From assembly GCA_036346225.1 (NCBI GenBank), contig JARFIW010000999.1, positions 6,307,001 to 6,371,000 on the forward strand: a stretch of 64,000 bases of DNA, written 5' to 3'. Position numbers and translations under genes: made by a program. Numbering within the stretch: position 1 is the first letter of the stretch; every line of letters starts with the position of its first letter. Source of the stretch: Platerodrilus igneus (Eukaryota; Arthropoda; Insecta; Coleoptera; Lycidae). A model generated the notes under the pieces. It was not told the origin of the DNA. It was given only the letters and a program-made list of their open reading frames with translations, and made no database searches. This document shows, piece after piece, positions 20,850 through 32,850 of this stretch.

Positions 20850-21640
20850 ATGGATCAATTGCTACGTCCTGAGAAATTTGGCGTAGATCCTAACTTACAG
20901 ACTGCCACCCAAGAATCGAAACACTGGTTTCAAACATTTTAAAACTTAATTGATTCCATGACTTTTCTAGCAGAAGGTACCAAGGCAGTTCTTTTAAAAC
21001 TAAGTATACTAGTAAACTACGTATCTCCGGCTATATACGAGTACATCTCTGATTGTTCGTCTTATGAACTAGTTATAGAAAATTTAACTAAAATATATGT
21101 TAAAGAAGTAAATCAGATATACAGTAGACATGTCCTCGCGACGCGCGAACTACGATCTGGTGAAAGCATCGATCAGTACTTGCAAATATTAAAATCTCTC
21201 GGAAAAAATTGTCAATTTAAATCGGTTACCGCTGAACAATATCAAGACGAATATATTAGAGATGCTTTCCTAAGAGGATTATTTTCAGTTGACATTAGGC
21301 AAAGACTTCTAGAAAGCAATACTTTATCTCTTCAACAAGCACTAGATAAAACAAGATCCCTGGAAACCGCTCAAATACAATCAAATCTCTATAAAACATC
21401 GCCTATATCTACCGTTAACAATGTTTCATTAGAGTCTCAAAACGAAAACGAAACTTCAAAAGTAGGGGCAGCACTGCAACGTTTTAAATCGTCCAAGAGA
21501 TGCTTCTTTTGTGACCGTACTTAGACACTATAGAAGTATATGCCGCGCTAAAAACTCTGTCTGTAAATTATGTAACAAAATGGGCCATTGGGCTTCTGTT
21601 TGCAAATCTTCAAACGCTAAACTAGGGACTGTGGGGGCTA
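20850..21640 (+). pseudogene. Gag of small gypsy
   Basis: ATG at 20850 (MDQLLRPEKFGVDPN) with an in-frame stop at 20940, reopening to 21524 (FLAEGTKAVLLKLS..., RSGESIDQYLQILKSL). The knuckle region is split by a frameshift near 21515: CFFCDRT, then CKLCNKMGHWASVC. The MDQLL.PE.F start and the paired knuckles occur in a gypsy group widespread in arthropods. The first Met after the LTR was chosen as start. Confidence 0.8.
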
Positions 21641-21723
21641 TTTCATCAGCAGTAGATCGGTCTTATGTTACGGCTGTTATGCACCCAAGCCTAACAAAAT
21701 CGTCTATTATAAGATTAAAGTAA

Positions 21724-23330
21724 ATGGTAAATTTACAGATGCCTTGGTGGACACCGGTAGTTCTGAAAGTACAATAAACTCAGCCATTGTTAAAGGAAGA
21801 AACCTACCTACTGTTCCATTCCCCGGAAAGTTCTCTATAGCTTCATCTTCCTTGGTTTCCCAAGTTCAAGGCTTTTGTGTAGTCGATTTAGAAATCCAGG
21901 AACATTTGTATGAGAACGTTAAACTGCTGATTTTAGATCAGCTTTGTTCCGATGTTATTCTTGGTCATGATACCCTAAAGCAACATTTTTTTTAAAGCTA
22001 CAGTTTGGTGGAAAGAGCCCTCCTATTTGAATCTCCTGTTTAACTGCAATGAAAGTGCCAGAAGCTCGTCTTTTTGAAAATATGGAACCTAAGTGTCGTC
22101 CAATAGCAACTAAATCTAGAAGATACTCGCAAGAAGATGAAAGGTTTATTGAATCTGAAATCTGCAAACTGTTAAAAGAGGACGTAATTGAAGAGAGTCA
22201 GTCTCTATGGAGAACACAGGTACTAATTACATTAACGGAAAACCACAAAAAGCGTATGGTGGTTGACTATTTATAGACTGTAAATAAAACTACTCTTCTA
22301 GATACTTTTCCACTACCTAGGATAGATAAAATAGTTCAACAAGTTGCCCTATATAAAGTGTTTAGTACCATTGATCTTTGTGATGCCTACCATCAGATTC
22401 CGATCAAAGAATTGGATAAGCCATATACAGCTTTTGAAGCATGCGGCCGCTTATATCAATTTAACAGAATACCCTTTGGCATCACTAATGGTGTCGCTGC
22501 ATTCCAACAAGTTATTGATAGTTTAATACTTCAGGAGAAACTTAAGTAGACGTTTGCATATTTGGACGATATAACCATATGCGGCCTAACTCAGGAAGAG
22601 CATGAGAAACCCTACAAAAATTTTTAGATGTGGCACTAAAATATAACCTTACAATAAATAAATCAAAGTCAAAATTCTCCCAGGAAAAGGTACAATGGCT
22701 AGGGTATGTTATTCGAGATAGAACTATCAAACCCGATCCTGATCGTCTTGGGCCACCTATGGATCTTCCAAAACCACACAATATCTCATTTTTACGTAGA
22801 ACACTTGGCTTGCTCGCTCACTATTCTCAGTGGATTCGACTTTTTTCAAAGAGGATTCATACTTTAGCTCACAGTAATGAATTTCTTATATCTGAAGAAG
22901 CTTCAAGAGTTTTTAAAGAATTAAAAGAAGAAATTACTGCAGGTGCTATCACTTATGTACACAAAACTGACCTACTAACAGTAGAAACGAACGCTTACGA
23001 ATTTGTCATTGCAGATACCTTATCACAATGCGGTAGACCGGTTGCATTCTTCTCCAGGACTCCTACTGCTAGCGAGAAACATCACTCTTCAATTGAAAAA
23101 GAGGCTTACGCCATAGTAGAGGCTCTTCGGAAATAGAAACACTTGCTGCTAGGCAGGCAATTTCAACTTATTACTGATCAAAAGAGTGTTTCTTTTATGT
23201 TTGATCATAACTCTCATGGGAAAGTTAAAATGATAAAATATTAAGATAGTGGCTTGAATTATCTCCATTCAAATATGAAATTCTCTATCGCCCTGGCTCT
23301 AAAAACAGAGCAGCTGATACGATGTCTAGA
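21724..23330 (+). pseudogene. Protease, reverse transcriptase and RNase H of small gypsy
   Basis: Protease: ALVDTGSSESTINSAIV at about 21744, then QLCSDVILGHDTLKQHF. RT: MEPKCRPIATKSRRYS, a stop after MVVDYL, then KVFSTIDLCDAYHQIPI, IPFGITNGVAAFQQ and, after another stop, the catalytic FAYLDDITICG near 22560. Thumb: QWLGYVIRD. RNase H from about 22960: VHKTDLLTVETNAYEF, where the usual first Asp context is altered, then EKEAYAIVEALRK and, beyond a stop, ADTMSRV-like text. At least four stops or frame changes. Confidence 0.85.
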
Positions 23331-24440
23331 GTTTGTTCTGCCGTGGGTAGCAAAGTTGACATACGCCAATTACACATAGATCTATGTCACGCAGGTATTA
23401 CCCGCATGTACCATTAGTTGAAGCTCAAAAATCTCGCAGTCTCCTTGGATGAAGTTTGTCAGATGACTGCTTCATGTCAAATATGCTCTGAAGTCAAACC
23501 CAGATTTTTTCAAAATCAAGGCACTTCTATTAAATCCACTTCACCTTTTGAAAGGCTTAATGTAGACTTCAAAGGACCACTTCCTACTTGTACTAGAAAA
23601 CCTTATATGTTAACGATTGTCAATGAATTTTCTAGGTTTCCGTTTGCCTTTCCCTGTTCGAGCACGGCGACTTTGGAGGTTAATAGGTGCCTTAAGAAAC
23701 TTTTTGTCATTTTTGGAAATCCTTATATTTATAGCGATCAAGGTGCATCTTTTATGTCCCAAGAACTGAAAACGTTTCTTAATTCCGTAAAAGTAGCCAC
23801 TAGCAGAACTACGCCATACAATCCTCCTGGCAACGGACGGTGTGAAAGTTATAACGGCATTATCTGGAAAACCATTAATCTTGCCCTTCGATCCAGAAAT
23901 TTAAAAGCTAGTCAGTGGGAAGAGGTAATGCCCCAAGCGCTTCACTCGATCATGTCATTATTGTGTACTGCTATGAATGCTACTCCCCACGAAAGGATGT
24001 TTATACACGCGAGGCGTTCGACTAATGGAATCTCCTTACCATCATGGCTTTCTTCCTCGGGTCCGGTTCTACTTCGAAAGTTTGACAGGAATAGTAAATA
24101 CGACGCTTTAGTTGAAAAAGTAGAACTTCTGAATGTTAATCCACAGTATGCTTAAGCGCGTTTAACAGATGGCCGAGAATCTACGGTTTCATTTAGACAC
24201 CTGGCTCCCCTGGGAGAGGAGCTAAATAGAACTGCTACTTCTACTCAAGAGCGAAGAGACGCACTGCCTCCCGTTAGAGAAAATGATGAATCTAGTTCTG
24301 ACATCGAAACTTCACAATTTGGGCCTAGCAATGGACTGCCATCCGAGGTATTTTTTGCTATAAATGCATCACCAAGGAATCGGGCGGGCTTGGCTTCAAG
24401 AGAAGCAGCTCTTTTGTACTTGAGTGACTATATTCGATAG
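23331..24440 (+). pseudogene. Integrase and Pol tail of small gypsy
   Basis: A zinc-binding remnant (DLCHAGITRMYH, then CQMTASCQICSEV) precedes the core: NVDFKGPLPT (first Asp), YSDQGASFMS (second Asp) and GNGRCESYNG (Glu). A tail from NATPHERMF to a stop after NPQYA is followed in the same frame by 95 further codons (ARLTDGREST..., ending LLYLSDYIR) to TAG at 24438. All three catalytic residues are present. Confidence 0.85.
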
Positions 24441-24455
24441 GCGGATAGAACGACG

Positions 24456-24587
24456 TGTTAATTAAATACTTTATTTAGCTGTGTTATTTTGTTTTGCATA
24501 CTGTCAGTTAATGTCAAGTAGTTTTAACTAACGTATATATTGAGTTCTCTGTTCATTAAAACCTTACTACAGGTCTAATTTATTACA
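24456..24587 (+). repeat. 3' LTR of small gypsy
   Basis: Partner of 20686-20817, identical except for two positions. It is followed directly by Gag-like sequence of the mag-like element. Confidence 0.9.
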
Positions 24588-24599
24588 CTTTTGTTAAAA

Positions 24600-25114
24600 A
24601 ATTGCGTTTGATGGCCGATAGTTGTTAATTTCTTAGACGAAGCCATACGAGACCGTTTAGTTTGTGGGGTAGGAAGTGAATCTTTACAGCGTCGTGTACT
24701 TGCTGAAACAAAGCTGACTTTAAAAGTTGCTTACGAAGTTATAATTGCTACCGAAACTGCCACGAAGAATATAGATGAAATAAAGAATGATTGCAGTAGT
24801 ACTACAGATTCGTGTTTTTTTATAAAAAAAATAGGAATAAGGATGATGCAGAGCAGCACTGTTACAGCTGTGGTGGTAATCATTCGCGTTCAAAATGCAA
24901 ACTACGATATTCTAGGTGTGTTGCCTGTTATAAAAAAAGTCACATTGCAAATGTAACATCGGATACTGAAAATAGTCGGGAAGAAAAATTTAAACAAGAA
25001 ATTAATAATCTTTCAGGTTCTTGTATTGCTCCTTATACAATGGAAGTTTTAATTCATGTTTGTTTGAAGTTAACACGGTTCAGCAGAAACATCACTGTCG
25101 GAAAGATGTTTTAG
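24600..25114 (+). pseudogene. Gag C-terminal fragment of mag-like gypsy
   Basis: Readable in two frames: LDEAIRDRLVCGVG, LQRRVLAET and AYEVIIATETATKN are typical of the mag Gag C-terminal domain. Then comes a knuckle region, CYSCGGNHSRSKC and CVACYKKSHIANV. The protease that should follow is not recognisable, so part of Pol is degraded or deleted between 25114 and 25300. Confidence 0.75.
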
Positions 25115-25299
25115 AAAACTTTATCCTAAAATAACTCCTAAACTGGATCGTTCGAAACTTATATCAATTGTAATCGTTGCTAGCAATCGAAAAATTTGTT
25201 AGAACGGAAATGGTTTAATGCATTGGGTATTAAGCTAATAATAAGTGACAATAAGGAAGTTGCGTGGAATAGCACGAGACTAATACTGCTAGTATTACA

Positions 25300-26230
25300 A
25301 ATGACCCAAGTACAAATCAAAAATTTGCGACGCTATTCGATAAATTTGCGGACGTTCTTTCTAAAGGCATAAGTACTTTTAGCGGTGTCCCTGTATCACT
25401 CGGGATAGATCCAAATTTTAAACCTATCTACATGAAAGCAAGGCCAATACCATTTGCTCTAAAGTCACTTGTTGAAGAAGAACTTGATCGATTAGTTAAG
25501 CAAGGTGTTCTTGTTCCAATTACGTACTCAAAGTGGGCTACTCCAATTGTGGTGGTGCCGAAAAAAGAATCAAACAAAATCAGAATATGCGGAGATTATA
25601 AAAGTATGCGTAACAAAGCATTGTCCAAGCATTCATATCCTATTCCTTCTGTGAAAGAATTATCTAACTTGGCCGGTGGAAAGATGTTTGGGAAGATTGA
25701 TTTATCCCACGTTTATCAACAACTAGTGGTTGATGAAGAGTCTGCAATGGCCCAGACAATTATTACTCATAAGGGAGCGTTCGGTGTTAGGCGTCCACAA
25801 TTTGGCATTTCGGTGGCTTTTGCAATATTCCAAGAATTTATGGAAAGAATTGCCGAATGACGAAGGCGCTGTGCCATTTTTTAACAATGTTCTCGTCTCT
25901 GCTCAGACTGAAGAGGAATCTGCAAAACGCATTACACGAGTTTTTACAATTTTGAAAGATAGCGGCCTAAAATTCAATAGAGAAAAATGTATTCTAGAAT
26001 CATCGTCTGTTACATACCTTGGGTTTCGTGTTGATTCTGTAGGCATCCGCCCAGCCGAAGAAAAATACAAAGCTATACGTGATGCACCAGTTCCCAAAAA
26101 TAAAGCGGAGTTGCAAGCATTTTTGGGCATGCTTAATTTTTATTACATTTTTCTAAAGGGCAAAGCCACAATTGTTGAACCTTTACATTGGCTCCTGGAT
26201 TGCTTAAGCCATTGGGTTTGGACTGCTATC
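25300..26230 (+). pseudogene. Reverse transcriptase of mag-like gypsy, catalytic Asp pair lost
   Basis: From FDKFADVLSKGIST the block includes VKQGVLVPITYSKWATPIVV, RICGDYKSMRNK, KIDLSHVYQQLVV and QFGISVAFAIFQEFM. A frame change near 25860 leads to the place where Tyr-x-Asp-Asp is expected, but the text is PFFNNVLVSA, with both catalytic Asp replaced by Asn. It continues with CILESSSVTYLGFRV and ELQAFLGMLNFYY, then is cut at 26230 by a BEL/Pao insertion. The two codon changes are G-to-A. Confidence 0.85.
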
Positions 26231-26634
26231 TGTTCGGTCTCTTTGTCGCACGTTTGCGTGTTTAATTTTAAGTCGTAAATTTGTAGTTGTAAATCTAATA
26301 GTAAAACTGTCATCCCTTGTTCCCTTATATTCTGCCGTAAAAATTACTTGTGCATGTGTGAATAAGTTGGACTAAGAGTAGTGAACAAACACTCTCTTAT
26401 GAATATCGAAGCAGAACATTCGGTTTTTTCGTTCGGTAACGTAAGTTAGTCATAGTGCCGCGGAATGTGAATTTATTTATTAAACCCCTAAAAAACACAG
26501 TGCAAGTGCAACGTAACACGGACTAAATCTCGCATACAGTCCACTTAGTTGAAGGAATAGGAACTGCAGCTTAGAAAAACAAAAAACCGTGGAGGTAAGT
26601 CGATGTACAAAGTTATACGATTCCCCGCGTAAAC
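26231..26634 (+). repeat. 5' LTR of BEL/Pao element
   Basis: 404 bp, TGTTCGGTCTCT...CCCCGCGTAAACA. Partner of 32446-32850. Confidence 0.92.
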
Positions 26635-27127
26635 AAAATGGGCCTTCATCACCGGATTATTAATTAATTAATTAGTTCCTATCCTTCAAGCTCCTTATAC
26701 TTAAATTTATAAAATTGTCGTAGTTTTTATTATGGTTAAACGTGTTACACGGCAAATTTGCAAATTTAATGATAGAAACATCTGGTTATAGCGGTAGATT
26801 TTACAATACATTCCTTATCCTTTGTGGCAAAGATTAGGGTCGATCGTCGGTGTGTTTGGGTAAACAATTGATGAAGGGTTGTTGTATTTTAAATTCTTGC
26901 CTTATTTTTCGTCGTCAAGTTTGAGGGACCATCGGGTCATCAACTTGTTTAACAAAGGGGTTGAAATTTATTTGAAACGTTAAACGCTTTGTCGGGCGAG
27001 TACTGTAGTTAGTTGCATTTTTCTATTAATAATTTAATTTCGTAGATGAATTAGTAATTTAGCGTATTCGAGTTACGCATTGTTTTTACATTCATTTTTA
27101 TTGTCGTTCATTAATCATTAATCAAAT

Positions 27128-28540
27128 ATGGTTATATCAATTGATAAAGCTATTCTTGAAGCTAGATTTGTAGTTAAAAAGTTGGATCATATATACAGTA
27201 AAATTAATCAACCGGAAAATGTATCGATTGCTTTAATTAGAGCGTCGATTAAAAGTGTCGAGCAGATTGAAACGCATTTTAAATCTTTTTGCAAAGATAT
27301 TTTCTTTGATGAAGAAAGTGAACAATTGGATGAATTTTCGGCTCTTAGGGTGAAAATCGATGACTATCTATTAGATATTCGTATTATCTCTGAACAATGC
27401 GAATTAGATCGGGTAGAAAATAAGCCAAAGGTGAAAAATATGAATAATTCTTTTTCGCCAAATTGTTGAATTTGCTTGAAACATCTTTCTGTCCCACGGT
27501 TCTCCGGACGCATTTCAGATTTTGAGAGTTATAATGCAATTTATAACCGGTTGATTCACGATAATGTCGGTTTGTCCCCTGTGGAAAAATTTTGCCATCT
27601 CGTTGATACACTAGATGAGTCGTCGCGTATGTTAATAAAACACTTGCCATTAAATGATTATGCATACGAGGAAGCCTATAAAATCATTACTAATCGTTTT
27701 CAGTCCAAGAGGTTATTACTTTCAACATATTTTAATGCTCTTGAAAAATGCCCTAAGGTCAGTTCCTCAGACTCGCATACGGATCTCCGGCAATTAATTA
27801 GTTGTTTTGATGAAAATATATTCGCGCAAAGGCAGATGGAAATAGATTTATTAGATTTCGTGTTGTTTAATCCGTTATCAAAAAAATTAGATACAAACAT
27901 TTTAAAGCGTTTCGAATTAGAAAATAATGACGAAATTCCTTCGTTCAAAGGTTTAAGGTAGTACATTGAAAAACAATGTAAGGTGTTGGAAATAAATGAC
28001 ATTGCTTCAGGAATATGCCTGAAATCTCGAGATTCCGTTAAAGAAAGAGAAAAAGGAAGGTTTGTTAGCGCTTCGGCTAAAACTTCTTTAGTTGGTACCA
28101 CCAATGATGGTAAAAATTGTAGTTTATGTCAAGCTGTACATTCTATTTATAGATGTAAGCAGTTTCTCGATAAAACCCCTCAAGAAAGATTTGAGGTGGT
28201 AAAGCTTAAAAATCTTTGTATCAAATGCTTAAATACTTCACATTCGATGAAAAATTGTACGTTAGATTGGTCGTGTAGAAAATGTCATCAGTCGCACAAT
28301 TTGTTACTCCACTTCGATAAACAAGAAAAATCGATGTCTCCACGCAGACAAACCCATCGTCGAAGGTCAGCGTCTCCTCGGAGAGCGGCGCCTACACTTA
28401 CTTCTACTAGTAGACCTAGTGAAGACAATCTGTCGTCGTCGGTTGTGCATGAACAACCTGCCACTAGCTCGTTGATTTCGACGTCATTAGAACACACAAC
28501 CACGCTGTTAGCTACGGCAATGGTGTCGGTGCTTGATTAT
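27128..28540 (+). pseudogene. BEL/Pao Gag
   Basis: One reading frame with stops at 27467 (TGA) and 27959 (TAG). The start at 27128 (MVISIDKAILEARFVVKKLD) gives the helical N-terminal part. LSVPRFSGRISDFESYNAIYNRLIHDN is the conserved Pao Gag core pattern, given here only as landmarks at about 27480-27570. Zinc-finger-like segments CSLCQAVHSIYRC, CIKCLNTSHSMKNC and CRKCHQSHNLLLH are the typical BEL triplet. The 5' leader from 26635 to 27127 shows no other gene. Confidence 0.88.
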
Positions 28541-30191
28541 ACAGGAAACTTGCAACCTGTTCGTGTAATATTAGTTAACGGATATATGGAAAGTTTCATG
28601 ACTGAAAGGTGCTGTCAGAAATTAGGTTTAAGGAAACGGAGAGCCAATGTCACTGTTCAAGGACTTGGCTTGAATTCGTTGTTAGTGTCTGGTGCACTAT
28701 CGTGTGTAGTCAGCCACTCGGGAGCACGGTCTCCAGCATATGGAATTGATTGTTATATTTTACCTAACATTTGTAATCAATTACCTTCGTCGTCGATAGG
28801 GGTCAAGGAATGGTCGCATACTCGAGGTTTGGCCTTAGCTAATCCTAATTTTAATATTCCTGGTAAAATTGACATGCTACTCGGAGCGGAAGTCTTTGCT
28901 CAGGATTTGTTAAACGAATCTCGTTGGGATGTCGCTAACGAGCCAGTTGCTATTAAAACAACCTTTGGTTGGGTTTTAACGGGAAAGGTCGTTTTCCCGA
29001 ATAGTTCTATTACGTCGTTGTGTGCTTTCGTTGAGCCCTTAGACTGTGACATTCGTCGATTTTGAGAATTAGAAAATATTCCCTTCAAAAAACACATTTC
29101 TCCTGAAGAAGAAAGTTGTGAAAATCAATTTGTGGAAAATTATAGACGTAACAAAGACGGTCGTTTTGTAGTATCCTTGCCCTTTAAAATTTCGGAACCC
29201 TCATTCGTGGGTATGAGATCAATTTGTATTAAAAGATATTTTGTCGTTAGAACGTCGTTTGTTCAAAAATCCTGAATTGTATTCGGATTATAAAAAATTT
29301 ATGGAGGATTATTTGACAAGCGGTAATATGGTTCAAGTGAAATCGCCTGAAAATTTATCAGTTAAAGAGAAAATGTATTACATTCCCCATCATGCTGTAC
29401 ATAAGCGTAATAGCACTACCACCAAATTGCGTGTGGTTTTCGATGCTTCGTGTCCAGATCAATCTGGAAATTCGTTAAATAATAGCTTGGCTATTGGCCT
29501 CACTCTGCAAAAGGACATTGCAGTTTTGTTATTGCACTTTCGTGTACATCCTATCGTAATTACAGCTGACATCAAACAAATGTATCGGCAGATTTTGGTT
29601 AAAGATACTCATCGTGATTATCAACGTATCGTCTGGAGATTTTCTCCGTCAGATCCTATTATGGACTTTAAATTAAATACTGTGACCTATGGAGTTTCGT
29701 CGCCGCCTTTTTTGGCCTTGCGTACTGTTCAAGAATTGGCAAGGTTAGAATCAATTAATTTTCCTTTCGCGTCATTGGTATTGGCGAGCAATACCTATGT
29801 TGATGACTTAGTCACTGGATGCAATTCGATTGAAGCTGCTAATCAATTAATTGGTGAATTGAATAGTATTTGCACTAGTAGTGGTTTTCAATTAAGAAAA
29901 TGGAGTAGTAATTGCCCGGAAGTGATGTCCAACTTGAGGGAGTCCCTGTCCAGTTCGGACGCAATTACATTTCAAGATAAAGATAGTGGTTCAATAAAAA
30001 TTTTGAGCCTTTCGTGGCGTGCTCTTACAGATGCATTTTTATACAACTTAGACGTTGAAGAGCGCACCTGCACTAAGCGTAATATTTTGTCGGCTATCGC
30101 CAAAATCTTTGATCCTCTCTGTTTGATTGCACCTGTAGTACTGTTCGCTAAACGTTTAGTTCAAGATCTTTGGCTTTTAGGTCTCGGGTGA
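28541..30191 (+). pseudogene. BEL/Pao protease and reverse transcriptase
   Basis: The protease region reads VRVILVNGYMESFMTERCC where family members have an Asp-Ser-Gly at the active site, so the catalytic Asp appears lost (Asn). Downstream IDMLLGAEVF and TTFGWVLTG are normal for the family. A frame change between 29065 and 29241 leads to RT: LRVVFDASCPDQSGNSLN, ITADIKQMYRQILV, YGVSSPPFLALRTV and the catalytic YVDDLVTGC. A stop at 30189 ends the block. Confidence 0.88.
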
Positions 30192-30206
30192 GACCAAAAG
30201 CCTCCA

Positions 30207-32322
30207 TTGGAAGTCATACAAAAATTGAAACATTTTTTGGGTGAATTGCCAGCGGTTTCGAATATTGAGATTTCGCGTCGCATCGTATGTCATCATTTTA
30301 AAAAGGTGAAGTTGCATGGGTTCTGTGATGCTTCTGAAGCTGGGTATGCAGCTGTCATCTATTTTCGTTCGTTCGATCTAGAAGGTAATATTACCATGTC
30401 ATTAGTATGCGCAAAATCGAAGGTTGCTCCTACTAATCGTGTTTCATTGCCCCGTCTCGAATTGCGTGCTGCCGTACTCTTGTCAGATTTAGTAGATTTC
30501 GTCAAAAATATTTATACAGATATTTTATCCTTTAGTAATATTTTCGCGTGGTCAGATTCTACTATTGTTTTGTCTTGGATTCGGTCTTCCTCGCATAAGT
30601 GGAAGACATTCGTTAGCAATTTCATTTCGCAGATTCAAGAACGTATTCATCCATCTTCGTGGTTTCATGTTAAGTCCCAGGATAACTCTGCGGATTGTGC
30701 CTCACGTGGACTTTTGACTTCAAAGTTGGTTTATCATCCATTATGGTGGACAGGGCCTTCCCGGTTAGTGCGTCGTAGCGAAGAATGGCCAGTAACGTCG
30801 CTGCCAAACCTTATCGACTCATTTGAGATGGACGTCGAATATCGTACTTTGTCATTAACAGTCGTTATGTCTGAGAATTTCTTAGATTTGTTGTTGGATA
30901 AATTTTCAAAACTGCAGAAAATTTGTAGGATTATTACCTGTGTTCGTCATTTCATTCGTAATGTTCAATGTCCAGATTTGCGTTCAAAATATTCTGATAG
31001 TTTGTCTCTAGCTCAACAGCAAGAGGCTATACATTTATTGATTAAAAGAGTTCAAACAAATGTTTTTGCCCAAGACATTGCTAATATTAAAACTGGAAAA
31101 CTTCGTAGCCTTATTCCGTTTCTAGATAGTCGTGATGTTTTTTTTGGGGTGGGCGGTCGCCTACGTAACTCAGAGTTATCGTATGATGCAAAATTTCCAA
31201 TTTTGCTTCCTCGTTCGCATCGGTTGACTGAAATTATTATATTAGATTGTCATGAAAGACATTTACATCCTGGAAATCGAACAACTAAGTTTTTACTAAC
31301 TCAAAATTATTGGATCTTGTCCGCCAAGAGGGCTATTCGGCAATGTCTGAAATCCTGCATTCGTTGTTTTCGTGTAAACCCTGCGGCTTTAAGCCCCCCT
31401 ATGGGGGATTTACCAGCTTCTCGGTTAACTCCAGGTAAGGCGTTTTTACATACGGGGGTCGACTTTAGTGGACCTTTCTCTGTCACGATGAATCGATGTC
31501 GTGGCGCAAAATCATTGAAAGCGTACATTTGTCTATTCATTTGTTTCAGCACGAAGGCTATCCATTTGGAACTAGTGTCTAACTTGTCGACAGACGCTTT
31601 CTTGGGTGCTTTACGTCGATTTATTGCTCGAAGAGGCAAATGTATTCAAATCCATTGTGATAATGGTACTAATTTCGTTGGGGCCTCTCGTGAAATCTCT
31701 CAATTGATGCGCCATTCGTCAGCGCGTTGAGGGAATCGAATTTGTGTTTAATCCTCCTGCTGCTCCTCATTTCGGTGGGTTATGGGAGGCCGGGATTAAA
31801 TCGGTAAAATCCCATTTAAAGAGAATTATCGGTGAACAAATTTTGTCGTTTGAAGAATTCTCGACGGTATTGATTTAAATCGAAGCGATTCTCAACTCAC
31901 GTCCACTATGCGCACTGAGTTGTGAACCGCATGATTTTTCGTATTTGACCCCGGGTCATTTTCTTAATGTTGAACCAGTCTCGGTGTTACCAGATCCAGA
32001 TTTGTTGTCCATAAACCCCTCTCGTTTGAATCGCTGGCAACTGTTGCAGCAAATGCAACAAGAGTTTTGGAAGAAATGGAGTGCTGAATACCTGCACACG
32101 TTGCAGCAGAAAGATAAGTGGTTGAGGAATTCCGCTAACCTACCTATTGATTCGCTTGTCCTCTTAAATGAAGAAAATAACCCCCCTCTACAGTGGCGTT
32201 TAGGAAGAGTAGTAGATGTTCACCCTGGTAGAGACGGTATCGTTCGGGTAGCTACAGTCAAGACATCCCAAGGGTTAGTTAAACGCCCCCTAGTGAAACT
32301 ATGTTTACTGCCAGTTACTTGA
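30207..32322 (+). pseudogene. BEL/Pao RNase H and integrase
   Basis: RNase H: LHGFCDASEAGYAAVIY, PRLELRAAVLL, AWSDSTIVLSWI and NSADCASRGL. Integrase: zinc-binding HERHLHPGNRTTKFLL with CLKSCIRCFRVNP, the first Asp in GVDFSGPF and the second in HCDNGTNFVGA. A frame change at about 31730 follows, and the Glu region (HFGGLWEAGIKSVK) is readable to a stop near 31876. The C-terminal part (SYLTPGHFLNVEPVS..., QWRLGRVVDVHPGRDG, RPLVKLCLLPV) ends at 32322 and is typical of Pao Pol proteins. Confidence 0.9.
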
Positions 32323-32445
32323 TATTTAATGGTATGTACACATATATTCACTTATATAAGTTTGTCGGTTAGGTTTCTTAGTTAATAGCTCTAATTAGTT
32401 TTAAATATAAAATAAGTTAGTTCATACTTATTGTGGTGGGCGGGA

Positions 32446-32850
32446 TGTTCGGTCTCTTTGTCGCACGTTTGCGTGTTTAATTTTAAGTCGTAAATTTGTA
32501 GTTGTAAATCTAATAGTAAAACTGTCATCCCTTGTTCCCTTAAATCCTGCCGTAAAAATTCCTTGTGCATGTGTGAATAAGTTGGACTAAGAGTAGTGAA
32601 CAAACACTCTCTTATGAATATCAAAACAGAACATTCGGTTTTTCGTTCGGTAACGTAAGTTAGTCACAGTGCCGCGGAATGTGAATTTATTTATTAAACC
32701 CCTAAAAAACACAGTGCAAGTGCAACGTAACACGGACTAAATCTCGCATACAGTCCACTTAGTTGAAGGAATAGGAACTGCAGCTTAGAACAACAATAAA
32801 CCGCGGAGGTAAGTCGATGTACAAAGTTATAAGACCCCCCCGCGTAAACA
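32446..32850 (+). repeat. 3' LTR of BEL/Pao element
   Basis: 405 bp; partner of 26231-26634. The target duplication CTATC follows at 32851-32855. Confidence 0.92.

Larger units (their letters stand above)
20686..24587 (+). mobile_element. Small Ty3/gypsy element with 132-bp LTRs
   Basis: LTRs 20686-20817 and 24456-24587 (TGTTAATTAAATAC...TTTATTACA) differ at only two positions. Between them, on the plus strand, lie Gag, zinc knuckle, protease, RT, RNase H and integrase, with a Pol C-terminal tail ending at 24440. No target duplication is visible: the left flank ends TGAGG, the right begins CTTTT. Despite nearly identical LTRs the coding region carries several stops and frame changes. It is inserted in or beside the Gag region of the mag-like element. 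Confidence 0.9.
26231..32850 (+). mobile_element. BEL/Pao LTR retrotransposon inside the mag-like gypsy
   Basis: LTRs 26231-26634 and 32446-32850 start TGTTCGGTCTC and end GCGTAAACA. They are flanked by the 5-bp duplication CTATC (26226-26230 and 32851-32855), the usual BEL/Pao size. The LTRs differ at about 13 of 405 positions by eye. Gag, protease, RT, RNase H and integrase with a C-terminal DUF5641-like part are present, interrupted by stops and two frame changes. The insertion splits the RNase H region of the host gypsy. Confidence 0.95.
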
